64,000 bases of DNA from positions 1-64,000 of the forward strand of contig NZ_JH414507.1 of the NCBI RefSeq assembly GCF_000238075.1, written 5' to 3'. Position numbers and translations under genes: made by a program. The DNA comes from Oribacterium asaccharolyticum ACB7 (GTDB lineage: Bacteria; Bacillota; Clostridia; Lachnospirales; Lachnospiraceae). The notes below the pieces were generated by a model that saw only the letters and a list, made by a program, of their open reading frames with translations, was not told where the DNA came from and did not search any database. This document shows positions 1 through 8,067 of this stretch, one piece after another (position 1 is the stretch's first letter; each line of letters starts with the position of its first letter).

Positions 1-309
<309 letters not shown>

Positions 310-559
310 AATGTGAACTGTCATCACTGACAGTTAAAGTTCAGTCCAAGTCAAAACGCGCTTAGCTTGTTTTTCCTTAATTACTGTTAAAGTTTATTTT
401 CGCTGCACATTTCTGTGCTTCTGAATTTTCTCTGCCGGAACTCCGGCTTTTTGTTCTTCTTAAGAAGAACTTTTTTCAAGAATCTTCAGGGTCTGTGTAT
501 TATTCGATCTTTGATTTTCAAGGTACTTGTTGCCTCTCATTTGGAGCGACAGCTTGTGT
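310..559 (-). other. rRNA leader region
   Basis: Transcribed leader between the rrn promoter and 16S. It holds a perfect 18-bp palindrome at 453-470 (GTTCTTCTTAAGAAGAAC) and next to it a GCCGGA/TCCGGC hairpin at about 434-447, plus a CTTGAAAATC stretch like those flanking rRNA genes in Firmicutes. These are probably processing or antitermination structures. No protein gene is seen here, nor between 589 and 717. Confidence 0.55.
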
Positions 560-588
560 ATCTTAGCACCCGTATTCTTCCTTGTCAA
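560..588 (-). promoter_or_regulatory. rRNA operon promoter
   Basis: Read on the minus strand, a perfect -35 box TTGACA (583-588) is followed after exactly 17 bp by TAAGAT (560-565). It lies about 250 bp upstream of the 16S 5' end, where a strong rrn promoter is expected. Position and box quality support it; the start site (near 552) is inferred. Confidence 0.8.
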
Positions 589-717
589 CAAGAAAAAGGG
601 ATTATTTTTGAAAAAAATCTTGCTTATTTTGATAGCTACAAGATATTGATTCTGCCTTATCTATATTTAGAGTTTTAATCCGGAATGAAGCAAAATACGG
701 TTTTTCCTTCAGCTCAT

Positions 718-1269
718 TCAGGGGTTGCAAATTGCACAGGGCTGATAGCCTTTTCGTACAGCATCTTCCCTGCTGACAATAGCCACCTTATTGGATTCCT
801 TCATTTGTTTTACGCTCCTGCAAGAGGGCTTATGAAACTTGTGTGTATTTTTATTTCCAATATAACTGTACTCTGTAGGATTCGTTACTTTGGGTTCTCC
901 GTTCGTATTGCTTTCGGTATTTTTTTGCGCTTGCGTATTATTCCGGGCTGTTGTCTTGTTTTCAAGCCCCACCGACTTTGTCTGCACAACATCATTTACA
1001 ATCCAAGCCCCGGAAGAGTTAACAAGAGATCCGTCCGGTGTTTTTCCGCCAACTACCAGATAGCCGCTGTCCGTAAAATAATAGCATTCTGCGATGCCGT
1101 CGTTATTTCCGTCTATCCAGTACCATCCGCCTTGATACCATGTACTGTTCTCTTCATTGGTTCCGTACCACCAACCTTGTTCCGCATTGCCTTGCCAACC
1201 GGAAGCCTGACTGCAAATAGGAAATAAAAGCACAAAACAGGATAATAAGACAGAAAGTATTTTTTTCAT
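718..1269 (-). CDS. Secreted cell-wall-binding repeat protein with C-terminal Cys/His metal-binding module
   Basis: A 183-residue exported protein. Residues 1-22 form a signal peptide (MKKI, hydrophobic core, SQASG). Residues 25-95 carry aromatic, glycine-rich choline-binding-type repeats (WYWIDGNNDGIAECYYF), followed by a low-complexity Asn/Thr linker. The C-terminus (about 134-183) has the pattern YIGNKNTHKFHKPSC, then RKGYQPCAICNP. This is the small Cys/His module often found at the end of secreted clostridial nucleases and resembles the Ada metal-binding fold. No nuclease domain is present, so it may be a binding module only. It is divergent from the licD operon, which could make the phosphocholine-type ligand for the repeats (inference). 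The start has a good ribosome site (GGAGGAAGAAA). Confidence 0.85.
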   Translation of the reverse strand: MKKILSVLLSCFVLLFPICSQASGWQGNAEQGWWYGTNEENSTWYQGGWYWIDGNNDGIAECYYFTDSGYLVVGGKTPDGSLVNSSGAWIVNDVVQTKSVGLENKTTARNNTQAQKNTESNTNGEPKVTNPTEYSYIGNKNTHKFHKPSCRSVKQMKESNKVAIVSREDAVRKGYQPCAICNP

Positions 1270-1376
1270 TTTTCTTCCTCCATTTCAACTGATTCACGTT
1301 CAAGATTAACTATTTTGATTTTATCGCAATAGTCCTGTGCATTGCAACAAATATTAATTTTTAATTTTTGCTTTGA

Positions 1377-1416
1377 ACTACTATTTTATTAAAAATACTA
1401 CTATTTTATTAAAAAT
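1377..1416. repeat. Two exact tandem copies of a 20-bp AT-rich unit
   Basis: The unit ACTACTATTTTATTAAAAAT occurs at 1377-1396 and again, unchanged, at 1397-1416. It may be replication slippage or a repeated regulator site in the divergent promoter region. Confidence 0.9.
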
Positions 1417-1478
1417 ACTTTTCACTCGCAAAATATGTCTTCTACGGTTTATACTGAATAAATTATGAAGGAATTCTT

Positions 1479-1506
1479 TTTACCGAAATATATATTTATA
1501 TATAAT
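1479..1506 (+). promoter_or_regulatory. Probable promoter of the licD operon
   Basis: TTTACC (1479-1484), a 16-bp spacer and a perfect TATAAT (1501-1506) point toward licD. Transcription would start near 1513, exactly where the three ATGCAAT repeats begin, so these would lie in the first 70 nucleotides of the leader. Confidence 0.55.
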
Positions 1507-1513
1507 AGGAAAT

Positions 1514-1580
1514 ATGCAATGCATTACATCTAATATATATGCAATACATTACATGTAATTATATATGCAATGCATTTCGT
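1514..1580 (+). repeat. Three iterated 16-bp repeats in the licD leader
   Basis: ATGCAATGCATTACAT (1514-1529), ATGCAATACATTACAT (1539-1554) and ATGCAATGCATTTCGT (1565-1580), spaced 25 and 26 bp start to start. Each holds a short palindrome ATGCAT-like core. The placement just downstream of the promoter suits an operator array (inference). Confidence 0.8.
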
Positions 1581-1621
1581 GCGAGGTATATAACTTAGGG
1601 AAGAAAAAAGGAGTATTTGAC

Positions 1622-3289
1622 ATGGAATTTCCAAAAGAGTTTTTTTGGGATGAAGTCAGAGAGGGTTTCTATATTCCCGCCATGATGAAGAGGGCATGGG
1701 CGGCGGAGCTGGAAATTTTAGTGGAAATAGATAAGATTTGTGAAAAGCACAAGCTTCGCTATTTTATTGACTACGGAAATCTCTTGGGGGCTATCCGCCA
1801 TAAGGGATTTATCCCCTGGGATGATGACATCGACATCATGATGATGCGAAAAGATTATGAAATTTTTGCAGAAGTGGCAGAAGCAGAACTTCCGGAAGAA
1901 CTGAGCTTCCGTTCTATACAAAAAGAGAACAACAATTGTGAATTAATCAGTTCCGTACAGCACAATAGGATGCTGATTTCCTCCGATGCGCTTGGAAAAT
2001 ACCATAATTATCTTTATGGCGCAGGGGTGGATATTTTCCCTTATGATTATTTGTCCGACGATGAAGAAAAAGAAAGAAAGAGAATGGAACTTCTGAAATC
2101 CTTATGTATCTTGGCATCCTTCCCTTCTCTCGAAGGAGAAAACAGAGCTGTCTTGGAGCGGGAAGCAAGAAAGGTGGAAAAAACATGCCATGTAAAGCTT
2201 TTGCAATCTCCCCATTATAGAGAAACACTTCTTTCGCTCTTAGAGGAGTGTTTCCAAAGATTTAACCGGGATAAGGGGAAAAGAATCGCCTCCTTACTGG
2301 ATTTTATTCTCTTTCAAAGCCAGGGGAAGGGAATTTTTGAAGAACAGTGGTTTCAGGACGAGTGCTATTTGGATTTTGAATTTCTCTCCCTTCCCGCGCC
2401 TAAAGAATATAAAAAAATCATTTCGGAAAAATATGACAACTATCAAACCGTAAAAAAAGGCGGCGGAGATCATGATTATCCCGTCTATCGCAAGATGGAA
2501 GCAGAGTACAGGAAGGGGATTGGCGGAAAGCTTTTTTACCAGTATGCTATAAAGGAAGAGGATTTAAAAAAGAGAGAACATCCATCGTCCGCTCCGGAAC
2601 GGCAGGACAGGTCGGGCTTCCGAAAACCGCGTATTTTTTTCCTACCGAGCCTGCATTCCCGTTGGGACGCTATGAGGGGAATATTTATAGAAGCAAGTAA
2701 AGATAAGACGGTGGACTGCTTTGTCTTACCTGTCCCTTACTTCTATAAAGATGGACTCGGCAATTGCTCTCCCGCACAATGGGATTATTCTCTTTTTGAA
2801 AATGAGCTGGGTGCGGACAGTCCCTTCCTGCTGGATTTTAGAGGTTTAAATCTAAAGGACATTTCCCCGGATGTCATTTTCATGGATGAACCTTACGATG
2901 AATATAACTTAAGTTTTATGGTGGACCCGGCATTTTTCAGTAAAAATCTGAAGCAGTACACAAGGCAACTTATTTACCTGCCCTGGTTTGTCAGTTCTGA
3001 AATTGATTTGGAAGATCCAGCTGACGGAAAAGCCATCGTGAATGCGGAAAATTACGTGGTGATGCCTGCCCTGGTTCATTGTGATTATGCAATCCTGCAG
3101 TCTCATGCCATTATGAAGCTTTATCAAAGCCTCTTAGAAAAAGAATGCGGAAAAGAATACGCAGGGTACTGGGAAGAAAAGCTTCTTCCTTTGGGAAGTG
3201 CTTTGTTTGACAAGACGGAGAAGGAAGAACATTATGGTTCTCACGCAATATGGGAACATTTAAAAAGGAGAAAAATATGTACCACTTAG
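1622..3289 (+). CDS. LicD-family phosphotransferase with C-terminal glycerophosphotransferase-like extension
   Basis: A cytosolic protein of about 555 residues. Its N-terminal half is the LicD nucleotidyltransferase-like fold: FIDYGNLLGAIRHKGF (about 48-63) followed by PWDDDIDI, the family's metal and nucleotide motif. LicD proteins transfer phosphocholine or related phospho-groups onto teichoic acids or surface glycans. From about residue 335 a second domain (KPRIFFLPSLHSRWDAM...) resembles the N-terminal part of CDP-glycerol glycerophosphotransferases; that assignment is tentative. The start at 1622 is chosen for AAAAGGAG seven bases upstream. The stop overlaps the next gene's start by 13 bp, so the two are translationally linked. 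The exact phospho-substrate is unknown. Confidence 0.85.
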   Translation: MEFPKEFFWDEVREGFYIPAMMKRAWAAELEILVEIDKICEKHKLRYFIDYGNLLGAIRHKGFIPWDDDIDIMMMRKDYEIFAEVAEAELPEELSFRSIQKENNNCELISSVQHNRMLISSDALGKYHNYLYGAGVDIFPYDYLSDDEEKERKRMELLKSLCILASFPSLEGENRAVLEREARKVEKTCHVKLLQSPHYRETLLSLLEECFQRFNRDKGKRIASLLDFILFQSQGKGIFEEQWFQDECYLDFEFLSLPAPKEYKKIISEKYDNYQTVKKGGGDHDYPVYRKMEAEYRKGIGGKLFYQYAIKEEDLKKREHPSSAPERQDRSGFRKPRIFFLPSLHSRWDAMRGIFIEASKDKTVDCFVLPVPYFYKDGLGNCSPAQWDYSLFENELGADSPFLLDFRGLNLKDISPDVIFMDEPYDEYNLSFMVDPAFFSKNLKQYTRQLIYLPWFVSSEIDLEDPADGKAIVNAENYVVMPALVHCDYAILQSHAIMKLYQSLLEKECGKEYAGYWEEKLLPLGSALFDKTEKEEHYGSHAIWEHLKRRKICTT

Positions 3290-4344
3290 ATCCGAATATT
3301 CAAAACTTACATCGTATTTTTGATCAAAATGAAAGAAAGGACTACCTCAGACTGGATTTAAACGAAAATCCGGGCGGTCTTCCGGAAGAATTTATCCGGA
3401 AAGTTCTGGATGATATTACGCCGCAGTTTGTTGCCCAATATCCGGAAACCCTGCATTTTACGGAAGTCCTGGCCAAGTATCTGAAAACGGATATTCACCA
3501 TCTTTGTCTGGTAAACGGTTCCTCGGAAGGAATCCGTTATATTATCCAAGCCTTCACTTCGAAAGGCGGAAGGATTGTCGGCGTTGTGCCTTCTTATTTC
3601 ATGTTCCAGGTTTATGCGGAAATGTATGGCAGAAATTTTGTTCCTGTCCCTTATACCGAGGACCTGGAAATGCCCGTTTCTCACATTTTGGAGCATCTTA
3701 CCGCGGAAACCGAACTTTTAATTCTTCTAAACCCGAATAACCCCATGGGAAATGTTTACACGGAAGAGGAGTTTCAAGCGATTCTCAAAGCCTGCAAGGA
3801 GAAAGAGATTACGGTATTGATTGATGAGGCCTATCACTACTTCTATCCGAACACTTTTATACACTATGCCTTAACAGAGCGGAGAGTCTTTGTCACTCGA
3901 ACTTTCTCCAAGTTGTTTTCTCTCGCGGGTTGCAGACTCGGTTATGTAGCCGGACACCCCGAGGATATTCAGTATGTGCAAAAATTCTGTACCCCTCATA
4001 ACACCAATGCCTTTGCCATGAAATTTGCGGAAGAAATTCTGGAAAATCCCAAGATTCTTTCCGATTTGATTTCTCATTTTGAGGAAGGGCGAGCTTATCT
4101 TTTGCAAGCTTTGGAGGAGCAACATTATCCTTATAAAGGAGAAGCCGGAAACTTCCTATTTATCAAACCGAGGAGAGACGCAGAAGAAATAGTCAAGAAA
4201 ATGAAAGAAAACTACGGCATCCTGATCAAAAGCTATCCCGCTATCGGAAAACTCGGGACTTGCCTTCGTGTAACAATCGGCGAAAAGAAATATATGGAGC
4301 GCTTTATGAAGGCTCTGTTGGAATTGGATAGCAAGACACTTTAA
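3277..4344 (+). CDS. PLP-dependent class I/II aminotransferase (histidinol-phosphate aminotransferase-like)
   Basis: A fold-type I aminotransferase of 355 residues. Visible are LDLNENPGG at the N-terminus, NGSSEGIRY (phosphate-binding turn), LLNPNNPMG, VLIDEAYHYF (Asp that binds the PLP ring nitrogen) and RTFSKLFSLAGCRLGY with the Schiff-base lysine at about K212. HisC-like enzymes act on phosphorylated amino alcohols. No his genes are nearby, and the gene lies between licD and a cytidylyltransferase, so it more likely makes an amino-substituted phospho-precursor for a surface decoration (inference). The start at 3277 follows AAAAAGGAG; an upstream in-frame ATG at 3250 has no ribosome site. 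Confidence 0.85.
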   Translation: MYHLDPNIQNLHRIFDQNERKDYLRLDLNENPGGLPEEFIRKVLDDITPQFVAQYPETLHFTEVLAKYLKTDIHHLCLVNGSSEGIRYIIQAFTSKGGRIVGVVPSYFMFQVYAEMYGRNFVPVPYTEDLEMPVSHILEHLTAETELLILLNPNNPMGNVYTEEEFQAILKACKEKEITVLIDEAYHYFYPNTFIHYALTERRVFVTRTFSKLFSLAGCRLGYVAGHPEDIQYVQKFCTPHNTNAFAMKFAEEILENPKILSDLISHFEEGRAYLLQALEEQHYPYKGEAGNFLFIKPRRDAEEIVKKMKENYGILIKSYPAIGKLGTCLRVTIGEKKYMERFMKALLELDSKTL

Positions 4345-4375
4345 ACCGCTGTCTTGAAAAGGAGAAGAAACTTTC

Positions 4376-5695
4376 ATGATCAAAGTGATTACCTATGGCA
4401 CCTATGATTTACTGCACGAAGGTCATATACGTTTACTGGAAAGGGCAAAGGCTTTGGGAGATTACCTCATTGTAGGGGTGACCTCCGATGACTTTGATCG
4501 CAGCAGAGGAAAAATCAACGTAAAGCAATCCCTTACTGAACGAATTGAGGGAATTAAAAAAACGGGCTTAGCGGATGAAATCATCGTAGAAGAATACGAG
4601 GGGCAAAAGATTGACGATATTCAGAAATACGGCGTGTCTATTTTTACCGTCGGTTCCGATTGGGAAGGCTATTTTGACTACCTGAAAGAATATTGTACCG
4701 TGATTTATTTGCCGCGAACCACCGGCATCTCCAGCAGTGAGCTTCGTGCAGAAGACAGAAAGCTGAATTTAGGACTCCTGGGAGGTTTCGAGGAAAATGT
4801 TCTGAATAAATATTTTCAGGAAAGCAGTTTTGTAAACGGCATTACCGTCACCACTCTTTTTAATTCCAGTAAGAGTACGGATGTCAACCTGCAGGATTAT
4901 GAGGATTTCTTAGAGGATTGTGACTGTGTCTATATTCTCTCCCATCCCACAAAGCATTATCGGGAGATTAAGCATGCCCTGGAAAGAGGAAAACATGTGC
5001 TCTGTGAATCTCCGATCGCCTTAACGCTCGAAGAAACCAAAGAACTTTTTGCTCTGGCAGAGAAGAAAAACCTGATTCTGATGGAAGCCATCAAAACCGC
5101 TTATTCCAATGCCTATAATCGCCTGATTCTTCTGGTAAAAACAGGGAAAATCGGCAAAGTGGTATCCGTTGACGCGACCTGTACCAGCTTGCAGAATTTC
5201 AATAATAAGAATTTGGAAACCTCCTGGAACAGTATCTGTGCCTGGGGTCCGACAGCCATGCTTCCCATTTTTCAGTTGTTACAGGGCCCTTATGAAACGC
5301 AGATGTACTCTTTATTTGAAAATGAGACGCTGAAATACGACAGCTTCACAAAAATTGACTTTTTCTTTCAAAATGCAACCGCCTCTATCAAGGTGGGGCG
5401 CGGTGTAAAGTCCGAAGGGGAACTCATCATCTCCGGTACGGAAGGCTATATCTACGTGCCCGCTCCGTGGTGGAAGACCGATTATTTTGAGCTTCGTTTT
5501 GAAGACCCCAATGAAAACCGGAGATACTTCTATCCCTTGGAAGGAGAGGGAATTCGCCTTCAATTACTGGCCTTCTCTAAGGCGATTATGGAAGGTATAA
5601 AATCTCCCTATATCCGTACGGAAGTATCCGAAAAAATAAGTTCCGTAATAGAGAGTTTCTACAGCGGACAAAATTTAAGAAAGCTTTCCTTTTAA
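4376..5695 (+). CDS. Fusion of TagD-like cytidylyltransferase and Gfo/Idh/MocA-like oxidoreductase
   Basis: A 439-residue fusion. Residues 1-130 are a glycerol-3-phosphate cytidylyltransferase-type domain: GTYDLLHEGH contains the nucleotide-binding HxGH signature (14-17), and RTTGISSSELR (from 114) is the family's C-terminal motif. From about residue 130 an oxidoreductase-like part follows: LGLLGGFEEN in place of a classical GxGxxG, then HALERGKHVLCESPIALT and LMEAIKTAYSNAYNRL, which match the Gfo/Idh/MocA family. The dinucleotide-binding motif looks degenerate, so catalytic activity is uncertain. The fusion suggests that a sugar-alcohol-type phosphate is oxidised or reduced and then activated with CTP for LicD transfer (inference). 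Ribosome site GGAGAAG precedes the start. Confidence 0.85.
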   Translation: MIKVITYGTYDLLHEGHIRLLERAKALGDYLIVGVTSDDFDRSRGKINVKQSLTERIEGIKKTGLADEIIVEEYEGQKIDDIQKYGVSIFTVGSDWEGYFDYLKEYCTVIYLPRTTGISSSELRAEDRKLNLGLLGGFEENVLNKYFQESSFVNGITVTTLFNSSKSTDVNLQDYEDFLEDCDCVYILSHPTKHYREIKHALERGKHVLCESPIALTLEETKELFALAEKKNLILMEAIKTAYSNAYNRLILLVKTGKIGKVVSVDATCTSLQNFNNKNLETSWNSICAWGPTAMLPIFQLLQGPYETQMYSLFENETLKYDSFTKIDFFFQNATASIKVGRGVKSEGELIISGTEGYIYVPAPWWKTDYFELRFEDPNENRRYFYPLEGEGIRLQLLAFSKAIMEGIKSPYIRTEVSEKISSVIESFYSGQNLRKLSF

Positions 5696-5776
5696 AGAAA
5701 GAGCTATCTCCTTTTTGCAACGCTCCTTTGCTTTTAATATCTTGCTTTTAATGAAACACCTCTACAGAAATCTTCT

Positions 5777-5833
5777 AAAGCCTCCCGAAAAGTTGTATAG
5801 TACAAGCTATACGAACTGAAAAAAGGAGGCTTT
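5777..5833 (+). promoter_or_regulatory. Nested inverted repeats that could hide the ribosome site of the DJ-1 gene
   Basis: AAAGCCTCC (5777-5785) is the exact complement of GGAGGCTTT (5825-5833), which is the Shine-Dalgarno sequence itself. Inside the loop a second dyad, GTATAG (5795-5800) and CTATAC (5807-5812), is present with imperfect extension on both sides. The outer arms could fold in the mRNA and block ribosome entry, or the inner dyad could be an operator. Function is inferred. Confidence 0.6.
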
Positions 5834-5835
5834 TT

Positions 5836-6402
5836 ATGGCAAAGGTTTTGGCATTTTTTGCGGAAGGTACGGAAGAAATTGAGTGTCTCACCGTCGTAGA
5901 TATTTTACGAAGAGGATCTGTCGATGTGGAGCTTATCTCTATCACGGAAAATAAAACGCTTGTCGGTTCTCATAAAATCACGGTTGTCTGCGATAAAACG
6001 ATAGAGGAAGCGGATTTTGAAACAGCCGATCTCCTCTTTCTTCCCGGAGGAATGCCGGGTGTTACGCATTTGGAGCAAAATCAAAAATTGCTTTCCGCAA
6101 TAAAAGTGCATAAAGAAAAAGGAAAGCTTCTTGCCGCAATCTGCGCGGCTCCGAGTATCTTCGGTCATTTGGGCTTCTTGAACGGTCTTCCCTTCACCTG
6201 CTTTCCCGGATTCCAGGAGGGCATAGACGGCGTAGACGGTGCAAAATGGACCGGTGCTGCCGTAGAAAATACGGAGCAGTTCATTACCGGACGCGGAATG
6301 GGTGTTGCCGTCGATTTTTCTCTTGCACTGCTTGCCCATCTTAAGGGAAAGGAAGTTGCAGCGAAAATCAAGGCCGGCATTCAGCATCCGGAGACTTTAT
6401 AG
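5836..6402 (+). CDS. DJ-1/PfpI family protein (YajL-like)
   Basis: A cytosolic protein of 188 residues. The N-terminus MAKVLAFFAEGTEEIE has the conserved Glu near position 15, and LAAICAAPSIFG carries the nucleophile-elbow cysteine at C103, both hallmarks of DJ-1/ThiJ proteins linked to oxidative or carbonyl stress. The full family length is present. A perfect AGGAGG-type ribosome site lies six bases from ATG, but the same bases form one arm of an inverted repeat. The 3' end overlaps the convergent AI-2E transporter gene by 35 bp. The exact reaction is not determinable from sequence. Confidence 0.9.
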   Translation: MAKVLAFFAEGTEEIECLTVVDILRRGSVDVELISITENKTLVGSHKITVVCDKTIEEADFETADLLFLPGGMPGVTHLEQNQKLLSAIKVHKEKGKLLAAICAAPSIFGHLGFLNGLPFTCFPGFQEGIDGVDGAKWTGAAVENTEQFITGRGMGVAVDFSLALLAHLKGKEVAAKIKAGIQHPETL

Positions 6403-7558
6403 CCGCTTTCTTTTCCATATATTTGTCGAGTTCCAGCTTAATAAGACTGGCCACAGGGGCAGCCAGGAAGATTCCCAGGAATCCTCCGAGGCTGCCTCCT
6501 ATGATTAAGGAAATCATCACGACAAGCGGATGAACATCAATGTTATGGGAAAGAAGCCTCGGATTGATGAAATTTCCATCCAGTGTCTGAATGATAAAGA
6601 GGGCAATCACCGCAGGCGGAAGCTTCGCAAATTCTCCATAGAGGACACAGACCAAAATTGTCAGACCGTAGGCAATAAACGGACCCATATACGGAATCAG
6701 ATTGCCAAATCCCGTGAGCACCCCGATGACTAAGGCGTAACGAACTCCTAAAAGACTTAAGGTAATGCTGACCAGTACAGCCATGATAAATCCGTCAATA
6801 ATTTGTCCGCGGAGATAGCCGGCAAAAACCCGGTCGGCATCCTTGAAAAAGAGACTCAACTTCTCCACTTTTTCCTTTCCGAAAAGCAAAGAAAATACTC
6901 TTCCCCAATAACTTAAAATCTTCCTTCCGTCCGCAAGAAAATAGAGCGAGAAAATAATTCCAAACAGCAAAGTGCTCAAGACTCCTCCCAAATTTCCCAA
7001 AGAGGAAAGTGCGCCATTTCCCATATTTTGGAAAAAAGATACGACCTTCTGCAGAAAAAGTTGTATGGCTTCCTTGGCATCTTCTTCCCCTATCGGAAGG
7101 TTATCCAGTCTGCTGTACAGATCGGAATAAAACTTTTCCACCGTTGTCGCAAAGTCAATAATGCCCTGAAATAAGTCATCAAAGCGTACAAGTTGAATGC
7201 TTTTGCTTACAGTAGAAAGAAGAAGGGACGCCAGAATGACAATACCGATAAGCAGCAAGGAGAAACTCAAAAAAATAGAGAGATTGCGGGCAATTGTCCG
7301 CCTTTTCGCTAAAAACTTATTTTTCTCCAGTATCTTCTCGAAAAAATGACAGAGAGGACTCAATAAATACGCAAGGGCAAATCCGAAAAACAAAGGCGAC
7401 ATGACCTGCGGCAACCAAGAAAACATATTTTGCAGATTTTCTCCCACGCCCGAAAAATGGTCTAAAATCTGAATACCGATATGATACAAAAATGCTGCAA
7501 GTAAAATATAAAAAACAAGTAATGCATACTTTTTATTCCATAGATTTTTCCAGTTCAT
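6368..7558 (-). CDS. AI-2E family transporter (YtvI/PerM-like membrane protein)
   Basis: An integral membrane protein of about 396 residues with several hydrophobic helices: one at residues 10-30, a pair near 45-70, another near 90-115, then clusters near 190-330. The central soluble loop (about 120-190) and C-terminal motifs such as GNLIPYMGPFIAYG and FINPRLLSHNIDVHPLVVM are typical of the AI-2E/PerM family. Members export small molecules or act as ion antiporters; the substrate here is unknown. ATG at 7558 is preceded by AGGGGAAA. An in-frame extension to 7615 lacks a ribosome site. Confidence 0.88.
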   Translation of the reverse strand: MNWKNLWNKKYALLVFYILLAAFLYHIGIQILDHFSGVGENLQNMFSWLPQVMSPLFFGFALAYLLSPLCHFFEKILEKNKFLAKRRTIARNLSIFLSFSLLLIGIVILASLLLSTVSKSIQLVRFDDLFQGIIDFATTVEKFYSDLYSRLDNLPIGEEDAKEAIQLFLQKVVSFFQNMGNGALSSLGNLGGVLSTLLFGIIFSLYFLADGRKILSYWGRVFSLLFGKEKVEKLSLFFKDADRVFAGYLRGQIIDGFIMAVLVSITLSLLGVRYALVIGVLTGFGNLIPYMGPFIAYGLTILVCVLYGEFAKLPPAVIALFIIQTLDGNFINPRLLSHNIDVHPLVVMISLIIGGSLGGFLGIFLAAPVASLIKLELDKYMEKKAAIKSPDAECRP

Positions 7559-8067
7559 TTCATTTTCCCCTGCTACGATTTCACCGTCTTCGACCCCAAA
7601 AAGACAAACTTCCAATTATCTGTTACCATTCTAGCATCAAAAATGAATTTGAAGAAGATAAAACAGATTGGAAATCAAGCTTGCAAGATGGTATATCGGA
7701 GCCGATTCCCCTGCAAATAGGTATATGTCTGAAAAACAATGTTGAATTCTTAATTTTTAACTTTCTGAATAGGGTCTATTTTTCTTTTTTATAAGAAAAA
7801 TGTGGATAAGTCGGTAAAATTTTTCCGGAATCAGAAAAAAATCTTTGACTTATCCACAAGAATTACACTTTTACACATTGCCAAGCTCTTTTTTATCTTC
7901 TGTTTTCCTCGATTTTTCGAGAAAGATAAATAAAAAGTTACGCTTTTCTTACTTTGTATTTTTTTGGAACTTATTCTTTGTTTTTTACGCTATTTTTTAA
8001 TACTTTCTCCCACCGGAAGAGCCATTCCTTGGCATAAAGAGTTATTATTGTCCCACATTGCGCTTAA
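7559..8067. other. AT-rich intergenic region with paired DnaA boxes
   Basis: A 509-bp gap between a minus-strand start (AI-2E gene) and a minus-strand stop (ABC ATPase). Its left part shows nothing recognisable. The middle holds two perfect inverted DnaA boxes (7801-7858). The right part (about 7880-8010) is very T-rich. No coding region is supported. Confidence 0.6.
7801..7858. promoter_or_regulatory. Pair of perfect DnaA boxes in inverted orientation
   Basis: TGTGGATAAGTC (7801-7812) and its exact reverse complement GACTTATCCACA (7847-7858) each contain the consensus DnaA box TTATCCACA. A weaker box-like TTTTACACA follows at 7869-7877. This could be a DnaA titration or regulatory site, or part of a replication origin; no dnaA, rpmH or gyr gene is in the window to support an origin. 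Confidence 0.6.

Larger units (their letters stand above)
1270..1621. other. Divergent intergenic region with tandem and iterated repeats
   Basis: AT-rich gap between the minus-strand cell-wall-binding gene and the plus-strand licD operon. It contains two exact tandem copies of a 20-bp unit (1377-1396 and 1397-1416), a likely plus-strand promoter at 1479-1506, and three copies of an ATGCAATRCATTACAT-like 16-mer at 1514, 1539 and 1565. No gene is supported; in-frame extension of licD to 1565 is rejected because the ribosome site lies just before 1622. Confidence 0.7.

Noticed and set aside
685..1227. A 180-codon plus-strand open frame opposite the first cell-wall-binding gene
   Set aside because: It is the antisense of a gene with clear signal peptide and repeats, and has no ribosome site or recognisable domain.
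1565..1621. Upstream start for the licD gene
   Set aside because: It lies inside a repeat; the strong ribosome site is just before ATG 1622.
5696..5835. Known riboswitch upstream of the DJ-1 gene
   Set aside because: No conserved core of TPP, SAM, T-box, c-di-GMP or other classes was recognised; only the simple nested inverted repeats.
7559..8067. Chromosome origin of replication
   Set aside because: Only two perfect DnaA boxes and an AT-rich stretch are present, and no dnaA, dnaN, gyr or rpmH gene is near; reported as a DnaA site only.
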